64,000 nucleotides of DNA, taken from Deltaproteobacteria bacterium (GTDB lineage Bacteria; Desulfobacterota; Desulfobulbia; Desulfobulbales; Desulfurivibrionaceae). Under the pieces are notes generated by a model that was not told where the DNA came from, searched no databases, and saw only the letters and a program-made list of their open reading frames with translations. The stretch is taken from contig DUZW01000008.1 in the NCBI GenBank assembly GCA_013349295.1, forward strand, positions 43,378-107,377, in the 5' to 3' direction. The translations under genes and the position numbers were made by a program. How positions within the stretch are numbered: the first letter of the stretch is position 1; each line of letters opens with the position of its first letter. Below are positions 34,891-43,048 of this stretch, in pieces.

Positions 34891-35643
34891 CTACTTGGCT
34901 GCGCTGAAGCTCCGGATGTAATAGACATTGGGCTTGGTGCCTTTTTCGGGCTTGAGCACCGTGCCTTTGTACTTCTTGACCAACTGGGCGACCTCGCTGT
35001 TTGTGTCCTGGATATCGCCGAAGGTTCTGGCCTTAGCCGGACAGGCAACCACGCAGTTGGGCAGCTCGCCCTTTTTCACCCGGTGTTCGCAGAATATGCA
35101 CTTCTCGGTGATGTTGCTGCGCCGCGCATCCTGATAATCCGGATGGTCGTACTTGGTCCGATGGGGCGGATTGTCGATCTTGGCCGCCATTTCCGCCGGC
35201 GACATGGTGCAGCCTGGGATCATCTCACTCCTGTCGGCATAAAAGGGCTCATAGGGCTTGCCGTCCTCGTTGTAGCTGATGACGCTGGTCTCTTCGCCCT
35301 TGATCTCCATCTTGGAATAGGGACATGCCTGCTGACAGGCGCGGCAACCGATGCAGCGCTCGTCGTTGTGCATGGTGATGCCGTCCTTGGTCTTAAACAT
35401 CGCCTTGGGGGTCACCGGGCAGGCCTTGACACAGGGCGCATTGGAGCAGTGATTGCAGAGCACCGGTCTGGCCGTGTATTTGGTATTGGGGAACTTGCCG
35501 CTGGTCTCGTACTGGAAATCGGCCCAGTTATGGGCCTGCCCGAAATTTCTGCCGGCGGTGTTGTTCTCCGTTTTGCAGGCCAGGGCGCAGGCCCCGCACC
35601 CAACACATTTCTGAAGATCTATTACCATCGCATATTGCGTCAT
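34891..35643 (-). CDS. arrB: Iron-sulfur subunit of the arsenate-reductase-like enzyme
   Basis: This 250-residue protein has four [4Fe-4S] sites in order: CVGCGACALACKTENN; CNHCSNAPCVKACPVTPKAM; CIGCRACQQACPYSKME; and CIFCEHRVKKGELPNCVVAC. This is the DmsB/PsrB/ArrB family pattern. It begins MTQYAMVIDLQKCVGC with no signal peptide, so it is carried out with the Tat-dependent catalytic subunit. It starts 24 bases after the catalytic subunit gene, with TTCCTCCT-complement ribosome site. It passes electrons from a quinol or cytochrome partner to the molybdopterin subunit. No membrane anchor subunit is encoded here, as in many arr operons. Confidence 0.87.
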   Translation of the reverse strand: MTQYAMVIDLQKCVGCGACALACKTENNTAGRNFGQAHNWADFQYETSGKFPNTKYTARPVLCNHCSNAPCVKACPVTPKAMFKTKDGITMHNDERCIGCRACQQACPYSKMEIKGEETSVISYNEDGKPYEPFYADRSEMIPGCTMSPAEMAAKIDNPPHRTKYDHPDYQDARRSNITEKCIFCEHRVKKGELPNCVVACPAKARTFGDIQDTNSEVAQLVKKYKGTVLKPEKGTKPNVYYIRSFSAAK

Positions 35644-35667
35644 TTGTCATTTCCTCCTGTGAATCCC

Positions 35668-38235
35668 TTAGGCCTTTTGAATTTTTACGCCGGTGAAGCC
35701 GCCGTTTCTTGCCGTGGCGCCGCTGAGCCGGTCGTAATCATCGGGCATGAGCTCATTGTTGTTTCCGCCTCGCGGGATCGCCTTGGCATAGTCCTTCGCG
35801 GCAACGCGGCCATAAGCCCAGTGCCCCTGGCCATAGCATTTTGCGATGGTGCCGGGCCGCACCCCTTCCCAGAGTTTCGCTTTGACAATGATGCTGGCGT
35901 TGGTCGAGGTGAGCTTGACCATGTCGCCGGACTTGATACCGAGCTTTTTACCGTCCGCGGGGTTGATTTTCACGACATCTTCCCAGCTCTCGTCACCCAC
36001 ATCCACCTTCTTGAACTCTTGGTACCAGACGGTGTTTTGGCTCCGGCCCTCGCGGTTGAGCCTGGACTTGTAGTCGATGAAGGTAAAGGGGTATTCCTCT
36101 TGGCTGCCGTGCCGTTTCGGCGATTCATAATGCGGCACGAAGACCAGTTCGCCCTGGGCTTCGTAGCCGCTGGCCTTGAGAACCTCGTCCACCGTGATCT
36201 TGTTCTTTTCCGCGAACAGACCCAGGGTCTTTTTCAGGGTCTCGCTGTAAAATTCGAACTTCTTGGTCTCGGTCTTGAACTTGCCCCAGTTCTTCTTGTA
36301 GGCATAGGTTTCGCTGTTGTAGAGACCCTTCTTCTTGAAATCATCCCAGCCGGAGAGCTGGTCTCCCTTCATTTTTTCCTTGCCGTCCCAAACCTTGTGA
36401 CTGGAGATCTTGGCGGCGATCTCCGCGAACTCGGCGGCGTTGGCGGGTTTTTTCTTGGTTTCCGGATCTTCGAGAGAGGCGTAGTAGTCGAAGAGATTCG
36501 CAAAGCCCCGGGCCTTGAGTTTCTCGGCCAGCATCCACATCACCTCGGTCTCCTCGGCCTTGACCTGCCCAAGGGGTTTGATGACCGGCTGTTGGATGGA
36601 CATGTGGCCATGGAGATTCGCCATGTTGGTGATGATCGACAGCTTTTCGGTCGGCGCGAAGGTGGCCGGCAGCACGAGGTCGGCAAACTGGCTCATCTCC
36701 GAAGCGTTGGTGACCAGGTGGGCGAAGAAGGGAAGCGCGGAAAGCGCCTTTTCCCAGCGTTGGGCGCCGGTGCAGGAGAAAGCAAAGTTGGTCCAGGTGC
36801 TGATGCACACCTTGATCGCCCCCGGATCCTTCAACATGCCGTTGGCCACGTTGTTGGTGACCACGTTCGCCTTGGCGCTCTCGGTCACCTTGCCGTCTTT
36901 CTCCTTTTTGTCGATACCGCCCATGATGGCCGGCATGTCCTTGGCTCCACGGCCGTCGATTTTTTTAGTTTTTCCGGATTTCTGTGCCAATTCGTCCAGG
37001 TACTTGTCGATGGAGGGGAATTTGTCCGTCGGCACGCTTGAGCTCTGCATGACGCCACCTTCGGTCTCAATCGAACCGAGGATGCCGTTCAAGGCATAAA
37101 CCGCCATGGAGGCATAGGTGCCGCGTGGCATCATGGCTACGCCGGGGCCCATGTAGACAGCGCAGGCAGAGCCGGCCTTGCCCATGGTGCGGGCAACGCT
37201 GACTATCTTTTTTTCCGGGATCAGGGTGATTTTGGCGGCCCAGGCCGGTGTCTTGTCTTTCAGTTCCAGATTCCACCATTTGACTATACCGTGGGTCTCC
37301 TTCTCGGCAAAGGCAGCTTCGTCCACAGTGGCACCTGTTTTGAATAGATTTTTGCCGTCCTTGAAATCGCCGACAAAATCCTTGCTCCACATGCCTTCAG
37401 TGAGGAGCACATGGGCAATGGCTGCAGCCAGAGCGCCGTCTTCGCCGGGCTTGATCGGCAGCCACTCATTGGCCTTGGCGGCCGAGGCGGAGAGGCGCGG
37501 ATCGACAGCGATGACCGCGCCGCGATCGAAGATATCACCGAACTTGTTGATGACATTGGGCACCTGCCGGTTGGAGGAAAGCGGATCACAACCCCAAACC
37601 ACCAGACACTTGGTCTTGGCCATGTCGTAATCGCGGTAGCCGAAGAAACCCTGGGTGTACCCGGGGCCCATCTTCTCCGCCTCGGCGCAGATGGCGCTGT
37701 GCGAGATGGCATTGGGGCTGCCGAAGATCTTGGGCATGGTGCCGTAGCACAGGTCGGTGGAGGTCGGGGAGTAACGGCCGCGCATATAGAGGAGCTTTTC
37801 CGGCTCGCCGGCCTTGCGCAGTTCCATCATCTTATCGGCAAGGGTATCCAGGGCCTCATCCCAGGTGATGGGCACGAATTTGGGGTCGATGCCGCGTCCC
37901 TTGACCGGGTTGGTCCGCTTCATCGGAGTAAGAACCCGATCCGGATCGTATGTCTGCTGGAGCATCAAGTGGCCCCTGGGGCAGCAGTAGCCGTTGTTCG
38001 CCTTGCTGAGCTGATTGCCGCGCACCTTCACGGCGCGGCCGTCCTGAATAAAGAACTCCACCGGACACCAGGCCGTGCAGCCCTGACAAGTGGAGGGCAT
38101 CCACACGCCGGGTTTCTCCCCGATGGCTCCCTGCGGCGTTTCGGCCAGAGCGTTCAGGGTGGACCCCTTGAAGGCGGCGGCCGCCAAACCGGTTGCCGCG
38201 CTCAGTTTAAGAAAATCCCTTCTTTTTATCTTCAT
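35668..38235 (-). CDS. arrA: Molybdopterin oxidoreductase, probable arsenate respiratory reductase
   Basis: This 855-residue catalytic subunit has a Tat signal (RRDFLKLSAATGLAAAAF). The [4Fe-4S] site is C50, C53, C57 and C84/C85 (CQGCTAWC then CCPRG). Arg-Gly-Arg-Tyr at 152-155 (MRGRYSP) is the motif used to tell ArrA from the arsenite oxidase ArxA. In SHSAICAEAEKMGPGYTQGF the molybdenum ligand is Cys183, with His179, Lys188 and Tyr200 at the spacings I recall for oxyanion-binding residues of Shewanella ArrA. MGPGVAMMPRGTYASMAVYA is also ArrA-like. GGAGGG precedes the ATG at 38235. Companion genes (arrB, chaperone, PhnD/HK/RR trio) and acr3 agree. A polysulfide or thiosulfate reductase is the alternative. 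Confidence 0.78.
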   Translation of the reverse strand: MKIKRRDFLKLSAATGLAAAAFKGSTLNALAETPQGAIGEKPGVWMPSTCQGCTAWCPVEFFIQDGRAVKVRGNQLSKANNGYCCPRGHLMLQQTYDPDRVLTPMKRTNPVKGRGIDPKFVPITWDEALDTLADKMMELRKAGEPEKLLYMRGRYSPTSTDLCYGTMPKIFGSPNAISHSAICAEAEKMGPGYTQGFFGYRDYDMAKTKCLVVWGCDPLSSNRQVPNVINKFGDIFDRGAVIAVDPRLSASAAKANEWLPIKPGEDGALAAAIAHVLLTEGMWSKDFVGDFKDGKNLFKTGATVDEAAFAEKETHGIVKWWNLELKDKTPAWAAKITLIPEKKIVSVARTMGKAGSACAVYMGPGVAMMPRGTYASMAVYALNGILGSIETEGGVMQSSSVPTDKFPSIDKYLDELAQKSGKTKKIDGRGAKDMPAIMGGIDKKEKDGKVTESAKANVVTNNVANGMLKDPGAIKVCISTWTNFAFSCTGAQRWEKALSALPFFAHLVTNASEMSQFADLVLPATFAPTEKLSIITNMANLHGHMSIQQPVIKPLGQVKAEETEVMWMLAEKLKARGFANLFDYYASLEDPETKKKPANAAEFAEIAAKISSHKVWDGKEKMKGDQLSGWDDFKKKGLYNSETYAYKKNWGKFKTETKKFEFYSETLKKTLGLFAEKNKITVDEVLKASGYEAQGELVFVPHYESPKRHGSQEEYPFTFIDYKSRLNREGRSQNTVWYQEFKKVDVGDESWEDVVKINPADGKKLGIKSGDMVKLTSTNASIIVKAKLWEGVRPGTIAKCYGQGHWAYGRVAAKDYAKAIPRGGNNNELMPDDYDRLSGATARNGGFTGVKIQKA

Positions 38236-38255
38236 GCGTTTCCCTCCGTTGTGTG

Positions 38256-38711
38256 CTAAGCCATGCTTCCCGTGTTGCATTCTTTTTCAATAACAAGACC
38301 AGCCGTGACAACTCCGCCGTGAATAACCTTGGTAAATATCCCTTCCTTGGGCATGATGCAGTCCCCGGTGGCCCTCTTAATGGCACACCCGTCGTTGTGG
38401 CATTTCTTGCCGATCTGGGTGACTTCGAGCACCACCCGGCCGTCGATCACCAGACGGTCGCCGACGGCAAGCGCAGTCAAATCCACCCCCCGGCAGACGA
38501 TGTTCTCGGCAAACACCCCGTGCTTCAAATTCGGCATCTTTTTCTTCACCGCATCAATGCTCTCCCCGGCCAGCAAGGAAACCTGACGGTGCCAGATCCC
38601 GGCATGGGCATCCCCGGTGATCCCCCAGTTCTCCTCCAAGAGGATCTCGTTCACCTCTTTTTTCACCATGCCTTTTTTTTCGCTGATGCAGACCGCTTCG
38701 ACAACTCCCAT
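38256..38711 (-). CDS. MOSC domain protein
   Basis: This 151-residue protein contains EENWGITGDAHAGIWHRQVS, LKHGVFAENIVCRGVDL, and GKKCHNDGCAIKRATGDCIM, the conserved glycine-acidic and cysteine elements of the MOSC domain (molybdenum cofactor sulfurase C-terminal type). Small stand-alone MOSC proteins are linked to molybdenum cofactor sulfuration or handling. The gene lies 20 bases upstream of arrA on the same strand, so it probably helps mature that molybdoenzyme. GAGAGG lies five bases before the ATG at 38711; a GTG two codons earlier is possible. Confidence 0.85.
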   Translation of the reverse strand: MGVVEAVCISEKKGMVKKEVNEILLEENWGITGDAHAGIWHRQVSLLAGESIDAVKKKMPNLKHGVFAENIVCRGVDLTALAVGDRLVIDGRVVLEVTQIGKKCHNDGCAIKRATGDCIMPKEGIFTKVIHGGVVTAGLVIEKECNTGSMA

Positions 38712-38870
38712 GCGCACCTCTCGTGTTATTGATGAATACGGCCTTTACCCGCGGACCGGGAACACCTCCAAATACAGATCAGGATAGAGGAAGAGGGAAA
38801 GGAAAACAAGCGGGGATTTCTTGATTTCTTTGTAGGGATTTTCCCGACAACCCTCTGTCAGAAAAACGGG

Positions 38871-39527
38871 CTATTTCTCGGGACGTTTTTGGCGGGAAAC
38901 AAACTCAACCAGCTCGGCCCTGGTTTCCAGGCCAAGCTTGGCCATGGCTCTGGAACGATAGGTAGCCACGGTTTTTTCACTCAAGAAATGCTGCTCGGCG
39001 ATCTCCCTGCTGGTGAACCCCATGGCCACGGCGAGCATGACCTGCTGCTCCCGGTTGCTCAGCAAAAGCCAGAGCAGCTCCTCGGGGGTGGCTGAGCCCT
39101 TGTCTTGCCCGGCCAGGATATCGGGCATCATGGCGGGATGGATGTACATCTGCCCCCGCATCACAGCGCGGATGGCATAGAACAGATCGACATCCAGGCA
39201 TTTCTTGAGCATAAAGCCCTTGGCCCCCTTGGCCACGGCTTCTTTGACATATTGATAATCCTCATGCATGGTCAGCATGAGGACGCGGGTCTTGGGCACC
39301 TGCCGCAATATCTCGGGCAAAAGCAGAAGCCCGCTGATTCCCGGCAGGGAGATATCGAGGAGCACGATGTCCGGTTGCAGCTCCTTGGCAAGCGCCAAGG
39401 CCTTGGGCCCCGAATCGGCGGTTCCCGCCACCTCCATGTCCGGTTCGGCATTGAGCAGCAGACTGAGGCCGGAGAGAAGCACCGGATGATCATCGACCAC
39501 CAGAATCCGAATCCGTTCAGTGTTCAT
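38871..39527 (-). CDS. NarL-type response regulator of the arr cluster
   Basis: The 218-residue product has a receiver domain (about 5-125) with the acidic pair VVDDHP, the phospho-acceptor Asp58 in DIVLLDISLPG, Thr in VLMLTMHED and Lys in GAKGFMLKK. The LuxR-type HTH lies at about 150-212 (LLSNREQQVMLAVAMGFTSR, EIAEQHFLSEKTVATYRSRA). The start at 39527 follows GGGAG and overlaps the kinase gene by 11 bases. It should activate nearby operons when phosphorylated by that kinase. Similar PhnD-like/kinase/regulator sets (named ArrTSR or AioXSR) control arsenate respiration or arsenite oxidation genes elsewhere. Confidence 0.88.
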   Translation of the reverse strand: MNTERIRILVVDDHPVLLSGLSLLLNAEPDMEVAGTADSGPKALALAKELQPDIVLLDISLPGISGLLLLPEILRQVPKTRVLMLTMHEDYQYVKEAVAKGAKGFMLKKCLDVDLFYAIRAVMRGQMYIHPAMMPDILAGQDKGSATPEELLWLLLSNREQQVMLAVAMGFTSREIAEQHFLSEKTVATYRSRAMAKLGLETRAELVEFVSRQKRPEK

Positions 39528-41004
39528 GGCACACTCCCGCCTTGTCAGGCATTTCAAAAACCAGCATGGCGCCCTCGCCCGGACTGCTTTCAATACGGAA
39601 AGTCCCCTGCAGCAACTGGACCCGTTCCCGCATCCCCAGCACCCCGAGCTTGGCCTTGGCGTCAACCAGCTCCGGCGCGAAACCGATCCCGTTATCCTCG
39701 ATCACGCCCCGGATTTTCTCCCCGCGCCATTCCAAAAGCACGCTCACCGCCGTGGCCTTGGCATGCCGCGCCACATTAGAAAGGGCCTCCTGCACAATCC
39801 GGTAAATGCAGGTTTCCGTGCAGGCATCCGGCCTTTTCTCGGCAAAACCGATAATGGTCAGCTCCACCGGGATGGAGTGCCGGTTGATAAAACCCCGCAC
39901 CAACATCTCCACCGCCGGAACCAGACCAAGATCGTCCAGCACGCTGGGCCGTAGCGCCACAGCCAGATTATGGATCGCCTCCATCTCCTCGGTTATGGCC
40001 TTGCGCAACCGGCTGATACTCTGATGGGTCTCGCCCTCGTCTTTCGCGTTTTCCAGCATCTTGAGATCGACCATGACCGAGGCCAAGGCTTGGCCGGTCT
40101 GGTCGTGGAGCTCCCGGGCGATACGTTTTCTTTCCCCCTCCTGCCCGGCCATGACTCGATGCAGGAAGTCCCGCTGGAGCTGCTCCTTTTCCAGCCGGGC
40201 CCTATCGGCGCTGGCAAGGGAACACACCATGGCGTTGAAGCCCTCCATGAGTTTTCCCAGTTCGTCCTGGCTTTCCGACGGGGCCAGGCGCACGGAATAA
40301 TCCCCGCGCCGCACGCCCTGGGTGGCTTCGAGCAGCTTGGTCACCGGCCGGGTGATAATCCAGGTCAGCCCCAGGGATAAGAGCACCCCGAAGACCGCAA
40401 CCAGCAGGGTGGTCCGGGCAAGGGAGCCGGTGATCGCCCCGATCTGGCGGTGCAGGCTGTCGCCCTTCACCCCGACCACCACCGCGCCCTCGTTGCCATT
40501 GCTGATGCCCGCCGTCGCCTCCCAGATGCGGCCCTCGTTGGTGCGGAGCAGTTTCGGCCCTGATCCCTGCGGGGAAAGGCCGGGGCCTTTTTCCAGTAGA
40601 TCTGCGGGGAACCCGCCCTCAAAGGTGTGGGCAACCACCTGCCCTGCACTATTGCGGACAAAGACATAGCGCAGATCGGGACGATTCTGCACCGTATTCC
40701 TGAGCGTCTGGGTCAGGCCGTAGAGATCGTTGATCAGCAGATAGTCATGGGACTGATAGGAGAGCTCCGTTGCAACGAAGCGGCTTTCTTCCCGGAGAAA
40801 AGCGTCAAAGTTCTCGCTGAGCGCCGCCTGCACCTTATAAATGGTAACTGCGCCAAAGAGAAGGATCAGGGCCAGGGCCAGCCCCAAAATCTTCAGCTTC
40901 AGCGGCACACTGAGCAGGACGGACTTGCTCTTGCGGGCAATTTGCCGGAAAAATGCGGTCACGGAGGTCAGGGTAACGGGCACGGGCTCTTTCCTAAAAT
41001 CCAT
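39517..41004 (-). CDS. Membrane sensor histidine kinase (NarX/DesK type) of the arr cluster
   Basis: This 495-residue protein has membrane helix 1 at about 37-57, a periplasmic sensor domain at 58-195 (SYQSHDYLLINDLYGLTQTL), helix 2 at about 197-218, HAMP at about 218-270 (TRPVTKLLEATQGVRRGDYS), and HisKA_3 with the phospho-acceptor His300 in RIARELHDQTGQALASVMVD. A HATPase domain ends the protein (N box EALSNVARHAKA, G1 IEDNGIGF, G2 LGVLGMRERV). The ATG at 41004 follows AGGAT and overlaps the stop of the PhnD-like gene by 11 bases; the regulator gene overlaps its end likewise. The periplasmic binding protein encoded upstream is probably its ligand-sensing partner. Confidence 0.88.
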   Translation of the reverse strand: MDFRKEPVPVTLTSVTAFFRQIARKSKSVLLSVPLKLKILGLALALILLFGAVTIYKVQAALSENFDAFLREESRFVATELSYQSHDYLLINDLYGLTQTLRNTVQNRPDLRYVFVRNSAGQVVAHTFEGGFPADLLEKGPGLSPQGSGPKLLRTNEGRIWEATAGISNGNEGAVVVGVKGDSLHRQIGAITGSLARTTLLVAVFGVLLSLGLTWIITRPVTKLLEATQGVRRGDYSVRLAPSESQDELGKLMEGFNAMVCSLASADRARLEKEQLQRDFLHRVMAGQEGERKRIARELHDQTGQALASVMVDLKMLENAKDEGETHQSISRLRKAITEEMEAIHNLAVALRPSVLDDLGLVPAVEMLVRGFINRHSIPVELTIIGFAEKRPDACTETCIYRIVQEALSNVARHAKATAVSVLLEWRGEKIRGVIEDNGIGFAPELVDAKAKLGVLGMRERVQLLQGTFRIESSPGEGAMLVFEMPDKAGVCHEH

Positions 41005-41920
41005 ACAATCCTGGCGCTGGCTCCGCGAAACGTTCCACCCCGAGCTCGGCCAGAACTCTTTCGCCCTCCGCATCCTGATGCAGGCCGAGGAGCAGCTCTT
41101 TCAGCAAGGTTTTCTTTTCCGGGGAGATGGTGCGCGGCACCACCACCGGGGGGATGCCGAAATCCGGCGATTCCCAGATCACTCTCGTCCGCCTGAAAAT
41201 TTCCGGATTGCGCTTCCCGGCGAAGTCATAAACCAGGCTGTCCACCGAAGCGCCGTCGGCAAGACCCTCCATCACCGCGGCAATGGAGCGGTCATGGCTG
41301 TAAGTGAAAATCGTCCTGCCAAAAAAGGTTTCCGGCTGCCGCCCCATCCCCTGCAACAGCGAAATGGGGTAGAGATAACCGGTGTTGGAGAGCGGATCGG
41401 TGAAGGCGAACACCTTGCCGCGCAGGTCTGCAAATTCCTGGGACGGGGAAGCGCCAGGCACGATGACAAAGGCCCGGTAGGTGCTCTTGCCATTGATCAG
41501 CGGGACAACAAGCAGCGACATTGCCTCTTTCCGGATGCCTTCGACATAGGCCCCGGTGCAGATGAATCCCAGGTCCACCACGTTTCTGGCCAGCAGGTCG
41601 TTCAACTCCTGATAGGTTTTGCGCTGTACCAGGATTGCCGGTTTGCCCATCTTGCGGCCCAAATAATCGATGAGCGGCTGATAGGAAAGCGCTGTTCCCT
41701 GGGGAGAAAGGATGGCCCCCACTCCGATCCGCAGCGACTGCGAATCAGGCTCGGCCTGCCCGGCAGGGAGTTGCTGGAGTTTGTCCAGCCGGACCAACCG
41801 CTCCTGCTCCGCCTTTTCCTGCTGCCCGCCTTCGCATCCGGCCAGCAGAAAAAAAAGAAACCCCAGCCACATGGCCTTGCGCCAGACACAGCCAAACCTT
41901 CTTTGCGTAAACACGGTCAT
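40994..41920 (-). CDS. PhnD-like periplasmic oxyanion-binding lipoprotein (ArrT/AioX-like)
   Basis: The product has about 308 residues. A basic n-region, a hydrophobic stretch and the lipobox LLAGC mark it as a lipoprotein. The mature part is a type-2 periplasmic binding fold of the phosphonate/phosphate-binding family: SLRIGVGAILSPQGTALSYQ, PLIDYLGRKMGKPAILVQRK, VDLGFICTGAYVEG, FTDPLSNTGYLYP (the S-N-T-G oxyanion loop). In AioX and ArrT the same fold binds arsenite or arsenate and signals to a histidine kinase, which here is the next, overlapping gene. No ABC transporter genes are adjacent, which supports sensing over uptake. Start uncertain: 41956 is also possible; neither has a strong ribosome site. 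Confidence 0.78.
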   Translation of the reverse strand: MTVFTQRRFGCVWRKAMWLGFLFFLLAGCEGGQQEKAEQERLVRLDKLQQLPAGQAEPDSQSLRIGVGAILSPQGTALSYQPLIDYLGRKMGKPAILVQRKTYQELNDLLARNVVDLGFICTGAYVEGIRKEAMSLLVVPLINGKSTYRAFVIVPGASPSQEFADLRGKVFAFTDPLSNTGYLYPISLLQGMGRQPETFFGRTIFTYSHDRSIAAVMEGLADGASVDSLVYDFAGKRNPEIFRRTRVIWESPDFGIPPVVVPRTISPEKKTLLKELLLGLHQDAEGERVLAELGVERFAEPAPGLYGF

Positions 41921-41998
41921 GACAGAATATATCACATCGGGGTTATATTTTTTCATCAAAATAAGGACATACTGCGACCGGGCCTGCCCTGCCGGACG

Positions 41999-42703
41999 TC
42001 ACTCAAGGATAAACCCGGCCACCGGAAGCCCTTTTCCCCAAGCCCCCCATGCCCCGTCATGAATATCCAGGATCCGGGCCGCGCTGTCGTAGGTTGCCCT
42101 GATGTTTGATTCCAGGCTGCAGCGACGGTCATAGTTGGTGTGGGTAAAGGTCAGCCGGTAGATTGTCCCGCTTTGGTCGACAACCTCCTCCACATAGGCG
42201 ACATGACCGGTGGGCATTTTGCGCCGGGTATTGGCGCCAAGGATGAGGATGCTTCCGGATCGGGGCGTAAGCGAGGTGTTGCCGCGCTGTTTTTCACAGG
42301 CAAACCAGGTGAGGGGGCCGTTTTCATAGCCAATGCGGCAGCTGTCGATGCCGCTCCGGCAGCGGGCAAAGGGGAGGCTTTGGGGTTCGCAGCGGCCGAC
42401 CTTTACTCCCTTACGAGAAATCCCTCCTGGTCTAAGCTGAAAGCATTCTCCGGTGGAGCGTCCCTGCTGCTTGGCAATGGCTGTAATGAAATTCTCCGGT
42501 GGCGCGGCTTGGTCGGGAAGCGACTCCTTGACCGGAGCAACAGAACTTTCGTTCTGGGTTTTGGCCGGGGCTAACGCTCTGGTTTCCTGCGTTGCTGCCC
42601 GGCCCGAGGGGAGGTTTGCCGAGGGTTCGTGCCGGGCGCAGCCGGAACACAACAGGACACAAAGAAAAAATTCGCCCGCCATCCGGATTGTGCTTCGCTG
42701 CAT
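41999..42703 (-). CDS. Lipoprotein with a CHAP-like amidase domain
   Basis: The 234-residue product has a lipoprotein signal (FFLCVLLCSGCARHEP), a disordered linker to about residue 80, and a C-terminal domain from GECFQLRPGGISRKGVKVGR onward. The catalytic elements of a CHAP-type cysteine amidase may be the Cys in STGECFQLRPG and the His in TGHVAYVEEV; FTHTNYDRRCSLE follows. It may cut cell-wall peptides. The gene lies 78 bases upstream of the PhnD-like gene on the same strand; whether it belongs to the arr operon is unclear. Start chosen at 42703 with GGGAAAG upstream. Confidence 0.65.
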   Translation of the reverse strand: MQRSTIRMAGEFFLCVLLCSGCARHEPSANLPSGRAATQETRALAPAKTQNESSVAPVKESLPDQAAPPENFITAIAKQQGRSTGECFQLRPGGISRKGVKVGRCEPQSLPFARCRSGIDSCRIGYENGPLTWFACEKQRGNTSLTPRSGSILILGANTRRKMPTGHVAYVEEVVDQSGTIYRLTFTHTNYDRRCSLESNIRATYDSAARILDIHDGAWGAWGKGLPVAGFILE

Positions 42704-43048
42704 GGACTTTCCCGTCATCACTGATTGCTCTGGGGCGCACGCGCCCTGCTCCTTGCGGCATCATAGCAGACCTGCCAGCCCTTGACAATGCAAGGGTCTA
42801 TCCTGTGAAGTTTGAGGCTCATGCAAAAATCTCTGGTTCGACGGGCTCACCAGGAACTGAAAAAACCAAATGATTTCAGCGTGATTACCGTTCGCCCTGA
42901 GCTTGTCGAAGGGTGTTTTCGGAGGTTTGCGAGAGACTCGATTGCGGCAGAATAGAGTTGCACCGCCTTGCCCGTCATGCTATAAATGCCGTTTTTTCGT
43001 GGAGATACCATCGGACATCCGTCCTTTTCCCCTTTTTGCGAGTGCATC
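42704..43048 (+). other. Intergenic stretch with a REP-like palindrome
   Basis: About 345 bases between the divergent CHAP and ABC-F genes. It holds the palindromic element at 42890-42914; the promoters of both genes must lie here but are not obvious. Confidence 0.4.
42890..42914. repeat. REP-like palindromic element
   Basis: GTTCGCCCTGAGCTTGTCGA followed by AGGG: its core CCCTGAGCTTGTCGAAGGG is nearly self-complementary. The same sequence recurs in intergenic regions of many unrelated bacteria, as I recall it. Only one copy was noticed in this window. Confidence 0.5.

Noticed and set aside
34087..37041. Plus-strand open frame of 984 codons
   Set aside because: It lies opposite the arrA, arrB and arrD genes, has no recognisable domain, and its amino-acid make-up is that expected of the antisense of GC-rich coding DNA.
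35668..38235. Arsenite oxidase (ArxA) as the identity of the molybdoenzyme
   Set aside because: ArxA carries a GRGWG-type motif where this protein has RGRYS, the ArrA form.
38871..41004. Reading the kinase and regulator as a nitrate (NarX/NarL) system
   Set aside because: The protein types are alike, but there are no nitrate reductase genes, and overlap with a PhnD-like binding protein next to an ArrA-like enzyme fits an arsenic-sensing set better.
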